Assembly (NCBI GenBank): GCA_030410095.1 | Contig: JAUFRC010000001.1 | Coordinates: 1,128,501 to 1,192,500 of the forward strand | Length of the DNA stretch: 64,000 bases | DNA from: Paracoccus cavernae | GTDB lineage: Bacteria; Pseudomonadota; Alphaproteobacteria; Rhodobacterales; Rhodobacteraceae | Direction of reading: 5' to 3' | Part shown: in pieces, positions 1-9,960 of the stretch | Position numbering within the stretch: the first letter of the stretch is position 1 | Layout: each line of letters begins with the position of its first letter | Notes under the pieces: model-generated | What the model was told of the DNA's origin: nothing | Databases searched by the model: none | What the model saw: the letters and a program-made list of their open reading frames with translations, nothing else | Made by a program: the position numbers and the translations under genes

Positions 1-208
1 CAACGGGCGCGCGGTCGGCAGGGTTGAACCGTGCAGGTCCAAAGTGGACATGCTCCACCGCAGGGACCCCGCCCTCGCATCGCGAACGACGCGCACGGTT
101 GCGAACAGCTTGGGCGGAACACCCGCTTTGGAGCCCAAGTCGCAGGACGCTGTTGCCGCGCGGGGCGCGTTGCGATAACCCGTTTGTGCAAATCAAGAGG
201 TTTCCGCC
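1..208. other. Upstream region of proS, no gene recognised
   Basis: I see no credible coding region here. The short open frames are GC-rich translations without recognisable motifs. The segment probably carries the promoter and leader of proS, but I cannot place a clear -35/-10 pair. Confidence 0.4.
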
Positions 209-1567
209 ATGCGTCTGTCGCGCTACTTCCTTCCCGTTCTGAAAGAGGAGCCGAAAGAGGCTCAGATCGTCAGCCACCGCCTGATGCTGCGCTCGGGCAT
301 GATCCGCCAACAGGCGGCGGGGATCTATTCCTGGCTTCCGCTCGGCAACAAGATCCTCAAACGCATCGAGCAGATCGTTCACGAAGAACAGCAGCGCGCG
401 GGCCATATCCCACTGCTGATGCCGACGCTCCAGCCGGCCGATCTGTGGCGCAGATCGGGCCGCTACGACGCTTACGGCGAAGAAATGCTGCGCATCACCG
501 ACCGCAACAAGCGCGAGATGCTCTATGGTCCGACCAACGAGGAAATGATCACCGACATTTTCCGCAGCTATGTCTCGAGCTACAAATCGCTGCCGCTGAC
601 GCTTTACCACATCCAGTGGAAATTCCGCGACGAGATGCGCCCGCGTTTCGGCGTGATGCGCGGACGCGAATTCCTGATGAAGGACGGCTACAACTTCGAC
701 CTGACCAAGGAAGATGCGCTGCACGCCTATAACCGCCACCTCGTCAGCTATCTGCGCACCTACGAGCGCATGGGCCTGCAGGCGATTCCGATGCGCGCCG
801 ACGGCGGTCCGATCGGCGGCGATTACACCCATGAATTCCTCGTTCTGGCCGAGACCGGCGAATCCGAAGTCTTCTACGACAGCGAGATCACCGATCTGAA
901 ATTCGGCAACCGCCAGATCGATTACGACAGCGTTGAGCAATGCGAGGGCGTGCTGCAGGAATTCACCTCGCGCTATGCCCGCACCGACGAGACCCATGAC
1001 GAAGCGATCTTCGCCGAGGTCCCCGAGGATCGCCGCCGCTCCGCGCGCGGCATCGAAGTCGGCCAGATCTTCTACTTCGGCACCAAATACTCCGAAGCGA
1101 TGGGCGCCAATGTCGTCAACGACAAGGGCGAGCGCGTTCCGGCCCATATGGGCTCGCACGGGATCGGCGTCTCGCGTCTTCTGGGCGCGATCATCGAGGC
1201 CAACCATGACGACAAGGGCATCATTTGGCCCGAGGGCGTCACGCCCTTCCACGTCGGCATCGTCAATCTCAAACAGGGCGACGCCTCGACGGATTCGGCC
1301 AGCGAGGCGCTTTACACCGAGCTGAAAGCTGCCGGTCTCGACCCGCTTTACGACGACCGCGACGAACGTGCGGGCGCGAAATTCGCGACGATAGATCTCA
1401 TCGGCCTGCCCTGGCGCATCACGGTGGGCCCGCGTGGTCTGGCCGAGAACAAGGTCGAGCTGACCAACCGCCGCTCGGGTGAATCGGTCGAGATGTCGCC
1501 GGCCGAAGCGGTGCAACGCCTGAAGGCGGTCTACCAGCCGGTCTTCGACGCGGCCTACAAAGGATGA
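209..1567 (+). CDS. proS: Proline--tRNA ligase (prolyl-tRNA synthetase)
   Basis: This charges tRNA-Pro with proline in the cytoplasm. The frame is intact at 452 residues, the length of the short alphaproteobacterial ProRS that lacks the large editing insertion found in E. coli. The start [15 protein letters not shown] is the usual ProRS opening. Class II motifs are visible: the dimer-interface motif 1 region around [19 protein letters not shown] (residues 29-47), motif 2 around [20 protein letters not shown], and motif 3 near [14 protein letters not shown]. The anticodon-binding domain follows from about residue 345 (HVGIVNLK). The next gene starts 7 bases after the stop, so the two are probably co-transcribed. 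Confidence 0.97.
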   Translation: MRLSRYFLPVLKEEPKEAQIVSHRLMLRSGMIRQQAAGIYSWLPLGNKILKRIEQIVHEEQQRAGHIPLLMPTLQPADLWRRSGRYDAYGEEMLRITDRNKREMLYGPTNEEMITDIFRSYVSSYKSLPLTLYHIQWKFRDEMRPRFGVMRGREFLMKDGYNFDLTKEDALHAYNRHLVSYLRTYERMGLQAIPMRADGGPIGGDYTHEFLVLAETGESEVFYDSEITDLKFGNRQIDYDSVEQCEGVLQEFTSRYARTDETHDEAIFAEVPEDRRRSARGIEVGQIFYFGTKYSEAMGANVVNDKGERVPAHMGSHGIGVSRLLGAIIEANHDDKGIIWPEGVTPFHVGIVNLKQGDASTDSASEALYTELKAAGLDPLYDDRDERAGAKFATIDLIGLPWRITVGPRGLAENKVELTNRRSGESVEMSPAEAVQRLKAVYQPVFDAAYKG

Positions 1568-1574
1568 TCACCCG

Positions 1575-2051
1575 ATGACCGCACTCCGCCTGATCCTTGC
1601 TCTGGTCGTCGCCTCGCTGTTTTCACAGTTTCCGGCATTTTCCGATCAATATGTGCAGCGATTGGGCGGAGAGGTCGAGGCGCTGACCAAGCTTGCCGCC
1701 GCCTTCGCTACCAATCCGGAGACGGATGCGCCGACGCGGACGGCGGCGCTGGCGGATCTGTCCGGCGGCGCCGCTCCCGCCGAACACCCAGTCATGGGCG
1801 AGGTCGTCGCGCGGCTAGACGCGGCGAAGGCCGATCTTGCCGCGCTCGAGGCATCCGGCCCGCTCGAACGCTTGGCCGAACCGCAACGCTTCCGCGATCG
1901 CGCAACGCTGGCCGCGACTTGGTACGATTTCAAACCCGCTTTGCCGATTTCGACCAGCGGCCTGATTGCCGCCGTGATCGGTTTCGCGCTTGGCTGGTGC
2001 CTTGCCTTGGTGATCGGGCTGTTTCTGCCCAAGCGCCACCGTCCGGCCTGA
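1575..2051 (+). CDS. DUF2937 family membrane protein
   Basis: A 158-residue protein with a hydrophobic N-terminal segment (residues 4-20) followed by FSDQYVQRLGGEVEAL, the signature opening of DUF2937, then a helical periplasmic-type middle and a second membrane segment at about residues 125-150 ending in LPKRHRPA. The function of the family is unknown. Two flanking membrane helices with a polar middle suggest an inner-membrane protein with its central part on one side of the membrane. It follows proS by 7 bases and is followed by a hairpin terminator. Confidence 0.8.
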   Translation: MTALRLILALVVASLFSQFPAFSDQYVQRLGGEVEALTKLAAAFATNPETDAPTRTAALADLSGGAAPAEHPVMGEVVARLDAAKADLAALEASGPLERLAEPQRFRDRATLAATWYDFKPALPISTSGLIAAVIGFALGWCLALVIGLFLPKRHRPA

Positions 2052-2104
2052 CGCCGCGCTTCGGGTAGCGCAAGCGCCCGAGGCCGCCATCATTAGCCAC
2101 AGAA

Positions 2105-2134
2105 AAAGGGCCGGTCTAATTGACCGGCCCTTTC
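2105..2134. terminator. Bidirectional hairpin terminator
   Basis: AGGGCCGGTC and GACCGGCCCT form a 10-bp GC-rich stem around a TAAT loop, with A-rich sequence on the left and T-rich on the right. It sits between the converging DUF2937 gene and miaB and could serve both. Confidence 0.8.
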
Positions 2135-2161
2135 CTGTTCGTCTCGCCTTGTCCCGCCTCG

Positions 2162-3509
2162 TCACGCGCGGATCAGTGCCGCGCCTAGCGAATTGGCTTC
2201 AGAGCGGGTGATGCGCACACGCACGAGGTCGCCGACTTTGGTGTCGCCGGCATTCTCGATGAAGACCGCATGGAGATACTCGGATTTTCCGATCATCTGA
2301 CCGTCCAGTCGTCCGGCCTTTTCGACCAGAACGCTCAACTCGCGCCCGACCATGCTTTCCTGCGTGGCCTTTTGCTGACGCGTCAACAGGGCCTGCAATT
2401 CCTGCAAGCGGGCATCGGCGACGGCGGCATCGACCTCGGGGCGGTCGGCGGCGGGTGTGCCCGGACGGGGTGAGTATTTGAAGCTGTAGGCCATGCCGAA
2501 ATGGACCTTTTCGACCAGCGCCATAGTGGCGGCGTGATCTTCGTCGGTCTCGCCGGGAAGCCCACGATGAAATCAGAGGTCAGGACGATATCGGGGCGCG
2601 CGGCCTTGATGCGCTCGATCAGGCGAAGATATTCCTCGGCGGTGTGCTTGCGGTTCATCGCCTTGAGAATGCGGTCCGAGCCCGATTGCACCGGCAGATG
2701 CAGATAGGGCATCAGCTTGGCCTCGTTGCCATGAGCCTCGATCAGATCGTCGGTCATGTCGTTGGGATGGCTGGTGGTATAGCGGATGCGGTCGAGCCCG
2801 TCGATTTCGGCCAAAGCGCGGATCAGCCGGCCCAGCTCCCAATCCCCGCCATCCGCACCAGCACCATGCCAGCCGTTGACGTTCTGGCCCAGAAGCGTGA
2901 TGTCGCGCACCCCGCGCGAAACCAGATCGCGGGCTTCGGTCAGGATACGGTCGACCGGACGGCTGACCTCCGCCCCGCGGGTATAGGGCACAACGCAGAA
3001 GGCGCAAAACTTGTCGCAGCCTTCCTGAACCGTCAGGAAAGCGGTCGGCGCACGACGGGTCGCGGGGGATTTCGGCAGATGCTCGAACTTGTCCTCGGCG
3101 GGAAACTCGGTATCGACCCCGCCCCCTCGCGCACCATTTTCGGCAGGCGGTGATAGGCTTGCGGGCCCACGACCAGATCGACCAGCGGCATGCGGCGCTG
3201 GATCTCGGCACCCTCGGCCTGTGCGACGCAGCCCGCAACGCCGATCTTGAGATCGGGACGCTCGGCTTTCAGCGGCTTGAGGCGGCCAAGGTCGGAATAC
3301 AGCTTTTCCGCGGCTTTCTCGCGGATGTGGCAGGTGTTGAGAAGCACCATATCCGCATCTTCGGCGGTCTCGGTCAGCACATAGCCCTCCGAGCCCATCG
3401 CTTCGGCCATGCGCTGGCTGTCATAGACGTTCATCTGGCAGCCATAGGTCTTGATGAAGAGCTTTTTGGCCCCTTCAACCGTCTTTTCGCCCTGCGCTGT
3501 CTCGGTCAT
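2162..3509 (-). CDS. miaB: tRNA-2-methylthio-N6-dimethylallyladenosine synthase (frameshifted in this sequence)
   Basis: MiaB is a radical-SAM methylthiotransferase that modifies A37 of tRNAs reading UNN codons. The start at 3509 gives MTETAQG, then [20 protein letters not shown], the UPF0004 domain with its first cluster cysteine. [10 protein letters not shown] and [11 protein letters not shown] carry the other two. The radical-SAM motif [15 protein letters not shown] lies around 2990-3020, and the C-terminal TRAM domain ends at 2162. Two one-base losses, near 3119 (run of G) and near 2534 (CCGGGC context), split the gene. Restoring both gives 449 residues, normal for MiaB. Broken fragments in three frames are therefore likely sequencing errors. 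Confidence 0.9.
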
Positions 3510-3706
3510 GTCGCGATTTCCCCGGAAAGTTCGGCCTGCGATACAGGATGGCGCCGAAATTGGAAAGTACTGCGGGAAAGGCACGCGCAGATTTGAAGGA
3601 TGCGCCCCGCACGGCAACCCCGAATGGCCACGAAGGCATGGCCACAAAGGGAGGCACCGCGAATGCACGGTTGTTGCGGCACGCGCGAGGCTTTAAATTT
3701 GCGACC

Positions 3707-4054
3707 ATGATCCAAGCAAGCGACCTGACCTCGATCACCAATATCGGCCCTGCCACCGCGAAGGCGCTGATCGGGGCCGGCGTGCCCGATGTTGCGACGC
3801 TGCGCGCGCTTGGCGCGCACGAGGCCTATCGCGCGCTGGTTCTGGCGGGCGAGAAGCCGCATTTCATCGGCTATTACGTCCTGCAGATGGCGCTGCAGGG
3901 CCGTCCTTGGAACGATTGTCGCGGTGCGGAAAAGGCCGCTTTGCGCGAGCGCTTCGACGCTTTGATCGCCGACTGCCGCCGCTCCGCCCTGCCCGACGAC
4001 ATCCCCCATAGCCTCGCCGAGGCCCTCGACCGCATCGGACTTGCCCGCCGCTAG
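3707..4054 (+). CDS. TfoX C-terminal domain protein
   Basis: A 115-residue protein starting MIQASDLTSITNIGPATAKA. It contains the C-terminal domain of TfoX/Sxy, a helix-hairpin-helix-like fold often found alone in Rhodobacteraceae without the N-terminal TfoX domain. The open frame extends upstream to 3548 but the upstream residues are low-complexity and overlap the miaB start region, so I prefer the ATG at 3707 where the domain begins. It is transcribed divergently from miaB. TfoX proteins regulate competence in gammaproteobacteria; that role is not shown for the stand-alone C-terminal domain. Confidence 0.75.
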   Translation: MIQASDLTSITNIGPATAKALIGAGVPDVATLRALGAHEAYRALVLAGEKPHFIGYYVLQMALQGRPWNDCRGAEKAALRERFDALIADCRRSALPDDIPHSLAEALDRIGLARR

Positions 4055-4179
4055 GAACGCCTTGGCGCCATAGGCCGCAATGTCGCAAAAGACTGCCCTT
4101 GGCGCGCTTCCTCCCCATTGAACCGCGTCACGGCCCCCGCTAGCGTGACCCAAACAGGCTTATTCTGGGAGTGCCGCCG

Positions 4180-5541
4180 ATGACCACGCCGCAAAGCTGG
4201 GAAGCTCGCGCAGAGGAATATTCGCTTTACGGTTTCACCGACATGCCCTCGGTCCACGAGCGCGGCACGGTGGTTCTGACCCATGGCGAGGGTCCCTATG
4301 TGTTCGACACCAACGGCAAGCGCTATCTCGATTCAGAACTCGGGCCTGTGGAACATGGTCGCGGGTTTCGACCACAAGGGTCTGATCGAAGCCGCACAGG
4401 CGCAATATGCGCGCTTTCCGGGCTATCACTCGTTTTTCGGGCGGATGTCGGACCAGACGGTGATGCTGTCGGAAAAGCTGGTCGAGGTGTCGCCCTATGA
4501 TCGCGGACGGGTGTTTTACACCAACTCGGGTTCCGAGGCGAACGACACGATGGTCAAGATCTTGTGGTTCCTGCACGGCTCCGAAGGCAATCCGAAAAAG
4601 CGCAAGATCCTGACGCGCTGGAACGCCTATCACGGCGTGACGGCGGTTTCGGCCTCGATGACGGGCAAACCCTATAACGAGGTCTTCGGCCTGCCGCTCG
4701 AGGGTTTCATCCATCTGACCTGCCCCCATTACTGGCGCTATGGCGAGGCCGGAGAAACCGAGGCCCAATTCGTGCAGCGCCTCGCCCGCGAACTGGACGA
4801 GACGATCGCCCGCGAAGGCGCGGATACGATCGCGGGCTTCTTTGCCGAGCCGGTAATGGGCGCAGGCGGCGTCATCACGCCCGCCAAGGGTTACTTCCAG
4901 GCGATTGCGCCGATCCTGAAAAAGCACGGTATTCCGCTTGTCGCCGACGAGGTGATCTGCGGTTTCGGCCGGACCGGCAATACCTGGGGCAGCCAGACCT
5001 ATGATTTCGTCCCCGATGCGATCATCTCGTCGAAGAACCTGACGGCGGGCTATTTCCCGATGGGAGCGGTCATCCTTGGCCCCGAACTGGCCGACCGCGT
5101 GCAGGACGCTGTCGAAAAGATCGAGGAATTCCCCACGGCTTCACCGCCTCGGGCCATCCGGTCGGCTGCGCCATCGCGTTGAAAGCAATCGATGTGGTGA
5201 TGAACGAGGGGCTGGCAGAGAACGTCAAACGCCTCGCGCCCCGCTTCGAGGAAGGGCTCAAACAGCTCGCGCAGAACCCCAATATCGGCGAATATCGCGG
5301 CGTGGGCTTCATGTGGGCTCTCGAGGCGGTCAAGGACAAGCCGACCAAGCTGCCCTTTGACGCCAAGCTGTCCGTTTCCGAGCGTATCGCCAACAGCTGC
5401 ACCGACCACGGGCTGATTTGCCGCCCGCTCGGCCAGTCCATCGTGCTCTGCCCGCCCTTCATCATGACGGAAGGCCAGATGGACGAGATGTTCGACAAGC
5501 TCGAACAGGCGCTGAAGAAAGTCTTCGCAGAGGTCGCCTGA
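4180..5541 (+). CDS. Class III (omega) aminotransferase, PLP-dependent (frameshifted)
   Basis: A fold-type I PLP aminotransferase of about 453 residues. The start MTTPQSWEARAEEYSLYG fits the family. Recognisable segments are GYHSFFGRMSDQT, YTNSGSEANDTMVKI (PLP phosphate-binding region), FFAEPVMGAGGVITP, VADEVICGFGRTG (Asp that contacts the pyridine ring), and SSKNLTAGYFPMGA with the catalytic Lys. The frame changes near 4340, in the LD-NSGLWN motif, where one base looks extra, and near 5138, where CCCCC has become CCCC in EEFPHGFTASGHP. The substrate cannot be read from sequence; relatives include beta-alanine/omega-amino acid:pyruvate and taurine-type transaminases. There is no obvious operon partner. 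Confidence 0.85.
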
Positions 5542-5582
5542 CGCGCCCTGATGGTCTCGGACGGGCGGTTTCGGGCGGGCGG

Positions 5583-5852
5583 TCAGAAAGGATCGTAGCC
5601 GCCCAGAACCGCCCGCGCCATTTGCACTCGCTCGGGCCTGATCCCCGAGGCGGCGGCGAAATCCAGCACGCGCTGGTCAAGCTCGAGCAGGAAATCCAGC
5701 ACGAAAACCGCAAATTCTGGCCGCGAAGCCATCTCGCGGATCGCCGAGGCATCCGCCCCCGCCTGCGCCAGGAGCGCACCGACCAGCTCGGGATCGCCGG
5801 CGATATGGGTAAAACCGTGATCGGCGATGTCGCGGGCTTCGGAGGCATGCAT
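5583..5852 (-). CDS. DUF3572 family protein
   Basis: About 89 residues starting MHASEARDIADHGFTHIAGD, with the DUF3572 pattern of an N-terminal helix (GFTHIAGDPELVGALLAQAG), a middle FVLDFLLELD and a C-terminal RVQMARAVLGG. The family is alphaproteobacterial and of unknown function. In many relatives it lies beside a pleD-like gene, as it does here, divergently from the cyclase at 5969. An upstream in-frame ATG at 5888 is possible but adds residues not typical of the family. Confidence 0.75.
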   Translation of the reverse strand: MHASEARDIADHGFTHIAGDPELVGALLAQAGADASAIREMASRPEFAVFVLDFLLELDQRVLDFAAASGIRPERVQMARAVLGGYDPF

Positions 5853-5968
5853 GGCGGATTCCTGCTCATGGTTGAAAGGCTCGCGCAATTCCTACCCTGC
5901 CGGAAACCCTTTGTTAACCGTTTGGGCGCAGCATCCGTCTCCAAGCATGTTCGAGGGCGGAGGCAGAG

Positions 5969-7362
5969 ATGACGGAAAAGATCATGGTCGTCGACGGAGT
6001 GCCGACCAACCGGATCGTGATGAAGGTACGGCTCTCGGCCGCGGCGCACGAGGTTCAGACACTGGCCTCGGGCAGCGACGCGCTGGAGCGGCTGCGTCAG
6101 GAACTGCCGCGCGCGGTAATCATCGGCGCAAGCCTGCCCGACCGCAGCACGGTCAAATTATGCCGCGACATCCGCAATATGCCCGGATGCAGCCATCTGC
6201 CGATCCTCCTTCAGGTCGATGCGGGGGAACGGCTGGCCGCGCTCGATGCCGGGGCCAGCGCGATTCTCGATCCGCAAGACGATGATCAGGCGCTGTTCGC
6301 GCGGATCCGCTCGCTCTTGCGGCAATCCTCGCTTCTGGCCACCCCGGGCGAGGATCTCAGCAGCCGGCGCCCGCCCCCGTCCGAAAGGTCGCGCCAGACC
6401 GGCGCCCGCGCCGTCTTCGTGGCCGATCAGGTCGGAACCGCGCTGGCCTGGCGCTATGCGCTCCATGACCTGATCCCCTGCGATATCACGATTTGCGACC
6501 CCGAACGCGCTTTGGCCGAGGCGCAATCAGGCCCCGCGACCGATCTTTATGTGATTTCCGCCGATATCCAGCGCAACGGCGACGGCTTGCGGCTGCTGTC
6601 GGAACTGCAGGCGCGTCCTTTCTCGCGCGATGCGGCCTTCCTTGTCGCACTCCGCCCCGAGCGGGCCGAGGCGATGGGCGTCGCGCTCGATCTCGGGGCG
6701 GGCGATGTGCTCCCCATATGATGAGCCCCCAGATCAATGCCGCCGAGGCCGCGATCCGCATCAAGGCCCAGCTCGAGCGCAAATTCCTGTCGGACCGCCG
6801 CCGGCGAGAGGCGACGCGCAACATCTTGTGGGCGATGACCGATCCTCTGACCGGCCTCCACAACCGCCGCTACGCCATGCCGCGTCTTGGCGACATGGTC
6901 GCGCAGGCCGCGCGCGACCAGACCCCGCTGGCGGTGCTCGCGCTTGATCTCGACCGCTTCAAACGGGTGAACGACGCCCATGGCCACAGCGCAGGCGATC
7001 AGGTGCTGATCGGCGTTTCCGAACGTCTGCGCGACGCTTTGCCCGCCAATGCGCTGTTCTCGCGCACGGGAGGCGAGGAGTTTCTTGCCGTCATCCCCCT
7101 TGCATGCGCCGATGAGGCGCTGGTCGTGGCCGATACCGTCCGCGAGGCGGTCGCCCGCACCCCGCTTGTCGTTCAGGGCGAGACGGGCAAGGTCGCGCTC
7201 GACATCACCGTCTCGGTCGGCGTGGCGCTCATGCCGGCAGGCGCAACCCCCGCATCGAGTCCCGTCGAGCTCCTGCTTTCGCGCGCCGACCGCGCCCTTC
7301 TTTGCGCGAAATCGCAGGGCAGAAACCGCATCATCCTTGCCCCGCAGGGGCTGGCCGCATGA
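5969..7362 (+). CDS. PleD-like diguanylate cyclase with two degenerate receiver domains (frameshifted)
   Basis: The protein makes the second messenger cyclic di-GMP from two GTP. The order is receiver-like domain 1 (residues 1-118, MTEKIMVVDGVPTNRIVMK), receiver-like domain 2 (about 145-260), and GGDEF domain (about 290-460) with the active-site motif RTGGEEFLAVIPL. The first receiver has VDG where the acidic pair is expected and IIGASLPDRS where the phosphoacceptor Asp should be; the second has ISADIQ at the same place, so neither looks phosphorylatable. No RxxD inhibitory site stands five residues before GGEEF. One C is missing near 6714 (CCCCC to CCCC), which splits the gene; restoring it gives 464 residues. 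Confidence 0.88.
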
Positions 7363-7485
7363 CGAAACCCGCGCGGCAGCCTGTGCGACTTAAGTGCGGG
7401 CTGCGACGCTTTGCCGCCGCGCCCGACTTCCCTTTCTCGGGTTGCAGGACTATGTCTGATGGAACGCATGCGAGGATCCTGCACC

Positions 7486-7940
7486 ATGTCCCAGACGCAA
7501 ATCGCCCAAGAGATCAATGACCGCCCGACAAAACCCGCCCTTCTGCGCGGCGCGCGGGGTCGCTGTCCGGCTTGTGGCGAGGAAAGCTGTTCAGCAAATA
7601 CCTCAAGGTCAACGATTCCTGCCCCTCCTGCGGCGAGGAATTGCACCACCAGCGCGCCGATGACGGTCCGGCCTATCTGACCATCCTTTTGGTCTCGCAT
7701 CTCGGCACCCCGCTGCTGATGGCGATCTTCATGATGTACCGCCCGAGCCCGATGACCCTGCTTCTCTCCTTCTCGATCGGTGCGATTGTGGCCTCGCTGG
7801 CGCTTCTGCCGGTAGTCAAAGGCGGCTTTGTCGGCGTGCAATGGGCACGGCGCATGCATGGTTTCGGCGATACCCGTCGCAGCAATCCGCGCGAGGATGG
7901 TGCCGCAGGTCCGGCCGATATCGCGCTTTCGGCGCAGTAA
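7486..7940 (+). CDS. DUF983 family membrane protein (frameshifted)
   Basis: A 151-residue protein with two CxxC pairs forming a zinc-ribbon-like N-terminus (GRCPACGE and CPSCGEEL), the conserved HHQRADDGPAYLTILLVSH motif, and two membrane helices (about residues 65-85 and 90-112). The DUF983 family has no established biochemical role. The start at 7486 (MSQTQIAQEIND) follows a typical Rhodobacteraceae N-terminus. One G is missing near 7581, within GAGGGAAAG. The Nudix gene follows 4 bases downstream, so the two form an operon; this pairing is common in the family. Confidence 0.85.
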
Positions 7941-7944
7941 CGCC

Positions 7945-8645
7945 ATGAATGACCGCAGCGCGCAGCCTTTGGCAATTCGCGATGCGGCAAGCATTCTGGT
8001 CGTGAACCGGAATGCCGCGCGGGGCCCTTCGGTCCTGATGGGCCAGCGCGGCAAGGCGGCCGCTTTCATGCCGTCGAAATATGTCTTCCCCGGAGGCGCG
8101 GTCGATCCCGAAGACGGCACGGCGCGTCTGGGCGGCGCTCTTGCCACCCGCACTGCCGCCCGTCTGGGCGCAGAGCCGCGATCGCCTTCCGAAGTCACCC
8201 CCATGCGATTGCGGCTGCGGCCTTGCGCGAACTGGCCGAGGAGACCGGCCTGTTGACCGGCAGCCAAGGCCTCGCTCCCGAGGGTTGGCATCGCTACGGC
8301 GCGGCAGGGATCGCCCCCGACCCCTCGAACCTCATCTATATGTTTCGCGCCATCACGCCACCGCGCCTGAGCCGCCGCTTCGATGCGCGCTTCCTGCTGC
8401 TCGATGCCGGCCATATCCACGGCGACGCCGAGGATTTCTCGGCCGCCTGCGACGAGCTCTCCCATCTCCATTGGGTGCCGATCCGCGAGGCGCGCGAACT
8501 CGACCTGCCCTTCATCACCGAGGTTGTACTGGCCGAATTGGGCGCGCTCCTGCGGGCCTCGGGCGGCGGGCCTTTGAACGAGCCCGCCGAAGTCCCGTTC
8601 TTCGACAACCGCGACGAGGTGCCGCGCTTCAGCAGGATCACCTGA
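7945..8645 (+). CDS. Nudix hydrolase (frameshifted)
   Basis: A 233-residue member of the Nudix superfamily, which cleaves nucleoside diphosphates linked to another moiety. The KYVFPGGAVDPEDG segment and the helix AIAAAALRELAEETGLL, containing the REUxEExGU Nudix core, are clear. The large insert between them and the C-terminal HWVPIREARELDLPFITE resemble the NUDT19-like/CoA-ester-type group rather than MutT, but the substrate is not determined. One C is missing near 8200 (ACCCCCCAT to ACCCCCAT), which separates the two halves of the Nudix box. Confidence 0.85.
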
Positions 8646-8671
8646 CGCGCGGCTTGTCGTAACGGCCCCGC

Positions 8672-9442
8672 TTAACGGCCGGTGAATTGCGGCGCGCGTT
8701 TTTGCAGGAATGCCTGTACGCCTTCGCCGAAATCGTGGCTTTTCCCGAGCGCGCCCTGCAGACGCGCCTCGACCTGCAACTGCGCGGCCATGTCGTTGGT
8801 CGCGGATTCGGCCAAAGCTTCGCGCACCGCAAGGAAGGCCGCCGTCGGCCCCGAGGCGAGGTGGCGCGCCCGCGCCGCGATCACGGAAGCGAATTCGCCG
8901 TCGGGCACGGACTCCCAGATCATGCCCCAATCGGCGGCCTGATCGGCAGTAATCTTGTCGGCGAAAAGCATCATCCCCGCCGCCCGCGCCATGCCGACCT
9001 TGCGCGGCAGAATATAGGTGCCGCCCGCATCGGGGATCAGGCCGATCTTGGTGAAGGCCTGCAAAAACACCGCCGATTGCGTGGCGATCACGACATCGGC
9101 CGCCAAAGCCAGATTGGCCCCTGCCCCCGCCGCAACCCCGTTCACCGCACAGATCACGGGGACACGCGCCTTGCGGATCGACCAGAGCATCGGCTCGTAT
9201 TCGTTGCGCAAGGTCGCCTCGAGGTCGATCGCCGACTGCGCATCCGTCAGATCTTGCCCCGAGCAAAAGGCGCGACCATTGCCGGTCAGAACCGCGCAAC
9301 GCGCCTCGGCCGGCAGGCTGTTCATCGCCTCTGCGATCTCGGCGCGCATGCGGCTGTCGAGCGCGTTCATCACCTCGGGCCGGTTGAGGGCAATCGTCGC
9401 CACCCCGTCGCTCAGCGAAAATTCGATCGTCTTGTAGGACAT
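8672..9442 (-). CDS. Enoyl-CoA hydratase/isomerase family protein (PaaG-like)
   Basis: An intact 256-residue crotonase-fold protein. The oxyanion-hole segments ALNRPEVMNALDSRM and AFCSGQDL, followed by ICAVNGVAAGAGANLALAAD and FTKIGLIPDAGGTY, match the hydratase/isomerase family; the Asp in PDAGGT and the lack of the paired Glu resemble PaaG (ring-epoxide isomerase of phenylacetate degradation) more than classical crotonase. No other paa genes lie nearby, so a role in beta-oxidation is equally possible. It lies downstream of ccmH on the same strand with a 63-base gap. Confidence 0.85.
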   Translation of the reverse strand: MSYKTIEFSLSDGVATIALNRPEVMNALDSRMRAEIAEAMNSLPAEARCAVLTGNGRAFCSGQDLTDAQSAIDLEATLRNEYEPMLWSIRKARVPVICAVNGVAAGAGANLALAADVVIATQSAVFLQAFTKIGLIPDAGGTYILPRKVGMARAAGMMLFADKITADQAADWGMIWESVPDGEFASVIAARARHLASGPTAAFLAVREALAESATNDMAAQLQVEARLQGALGKSHDFGEGVQAFLQKRAPQFTGR

Positions 9443-9505
9443 GCGGCCTCCCTGCCGTTTCGTCGAGATGGGGTGTGCGGTGGGCCCTGCAGGGGCCGAT
9501 CCGCC

Positions 9506-9957
9506 TTATTCGCGCATAATGCGGTCGATCTCGTCCTTTTCGGATTGCGACAAGGCCTCGGCACTGCCTTCGGCGCGGGCGCGCCCTCGCAGGAAATGCC
9601 AACCGATCAGCACGCCGAGCAGCGCCATGATCGGCCCCGCCAGCCACAGCAGCCAGTTCATGCCGCGTTTGGGCGGCTCGAACAGGACGAATTCGCCGAA
9701 GCGGTCGGTGACCGCATCGATCGCCTGCGCATCCGTATCGCCGGCAACCAGCCGCTCGCGGACGTAAAGGCGCAGATCGCGGCTGATCGGCGCGTTGGAT
9801 TCGTCGATCGTCTCGCCCTGACAAACCGGACAGCGCAGGAGCTTGGACATTTCGCGCGCCCGCGCCTCGAGCGCGGGATCCGCGAGCACCTCGTCAGGCT
9901 GCACCGCAAAAGCGGGGCAGCCATCAGAAGCGACAGGCAAAGAAGAGTGATCCGCAT
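9506..9957 (-). CDS. ccmH: Cytochrome c maturation protein CcmH/CcmL (frameshifted)
   Basis: A periplasmic, membrane-anchored thioredoxin-like reductant for apocytochrome c. The N-terminus MRITLLCLSLLMAAPAFA is a signal peptide, followed by the redox motif LRCPVCQ and a C-terminal membrane helix (NWLLWLAGPIMALLGVLIG). One C is missing in the signal-peptide region near 9916 (CCCCC to CCCC), which shifts MAAP-LL into the wrong frame; corrected length is 150 residues. It begins 3 bases after the ccmF stop, so the genes are co-transcribed. Confidence 0.9.
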
Positions 9958-9960
9958 CGC

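Noticed and set aside
7173..9824. 883-residue open frame on the minus strand across the cyclase, DUF983, Nudix and hydratase genes
   Set aside because: It is antisense to three recognised genes and in the wrong frame of the fourth; such long frames arise by chance in high-GC DNA with strong third-position bias.
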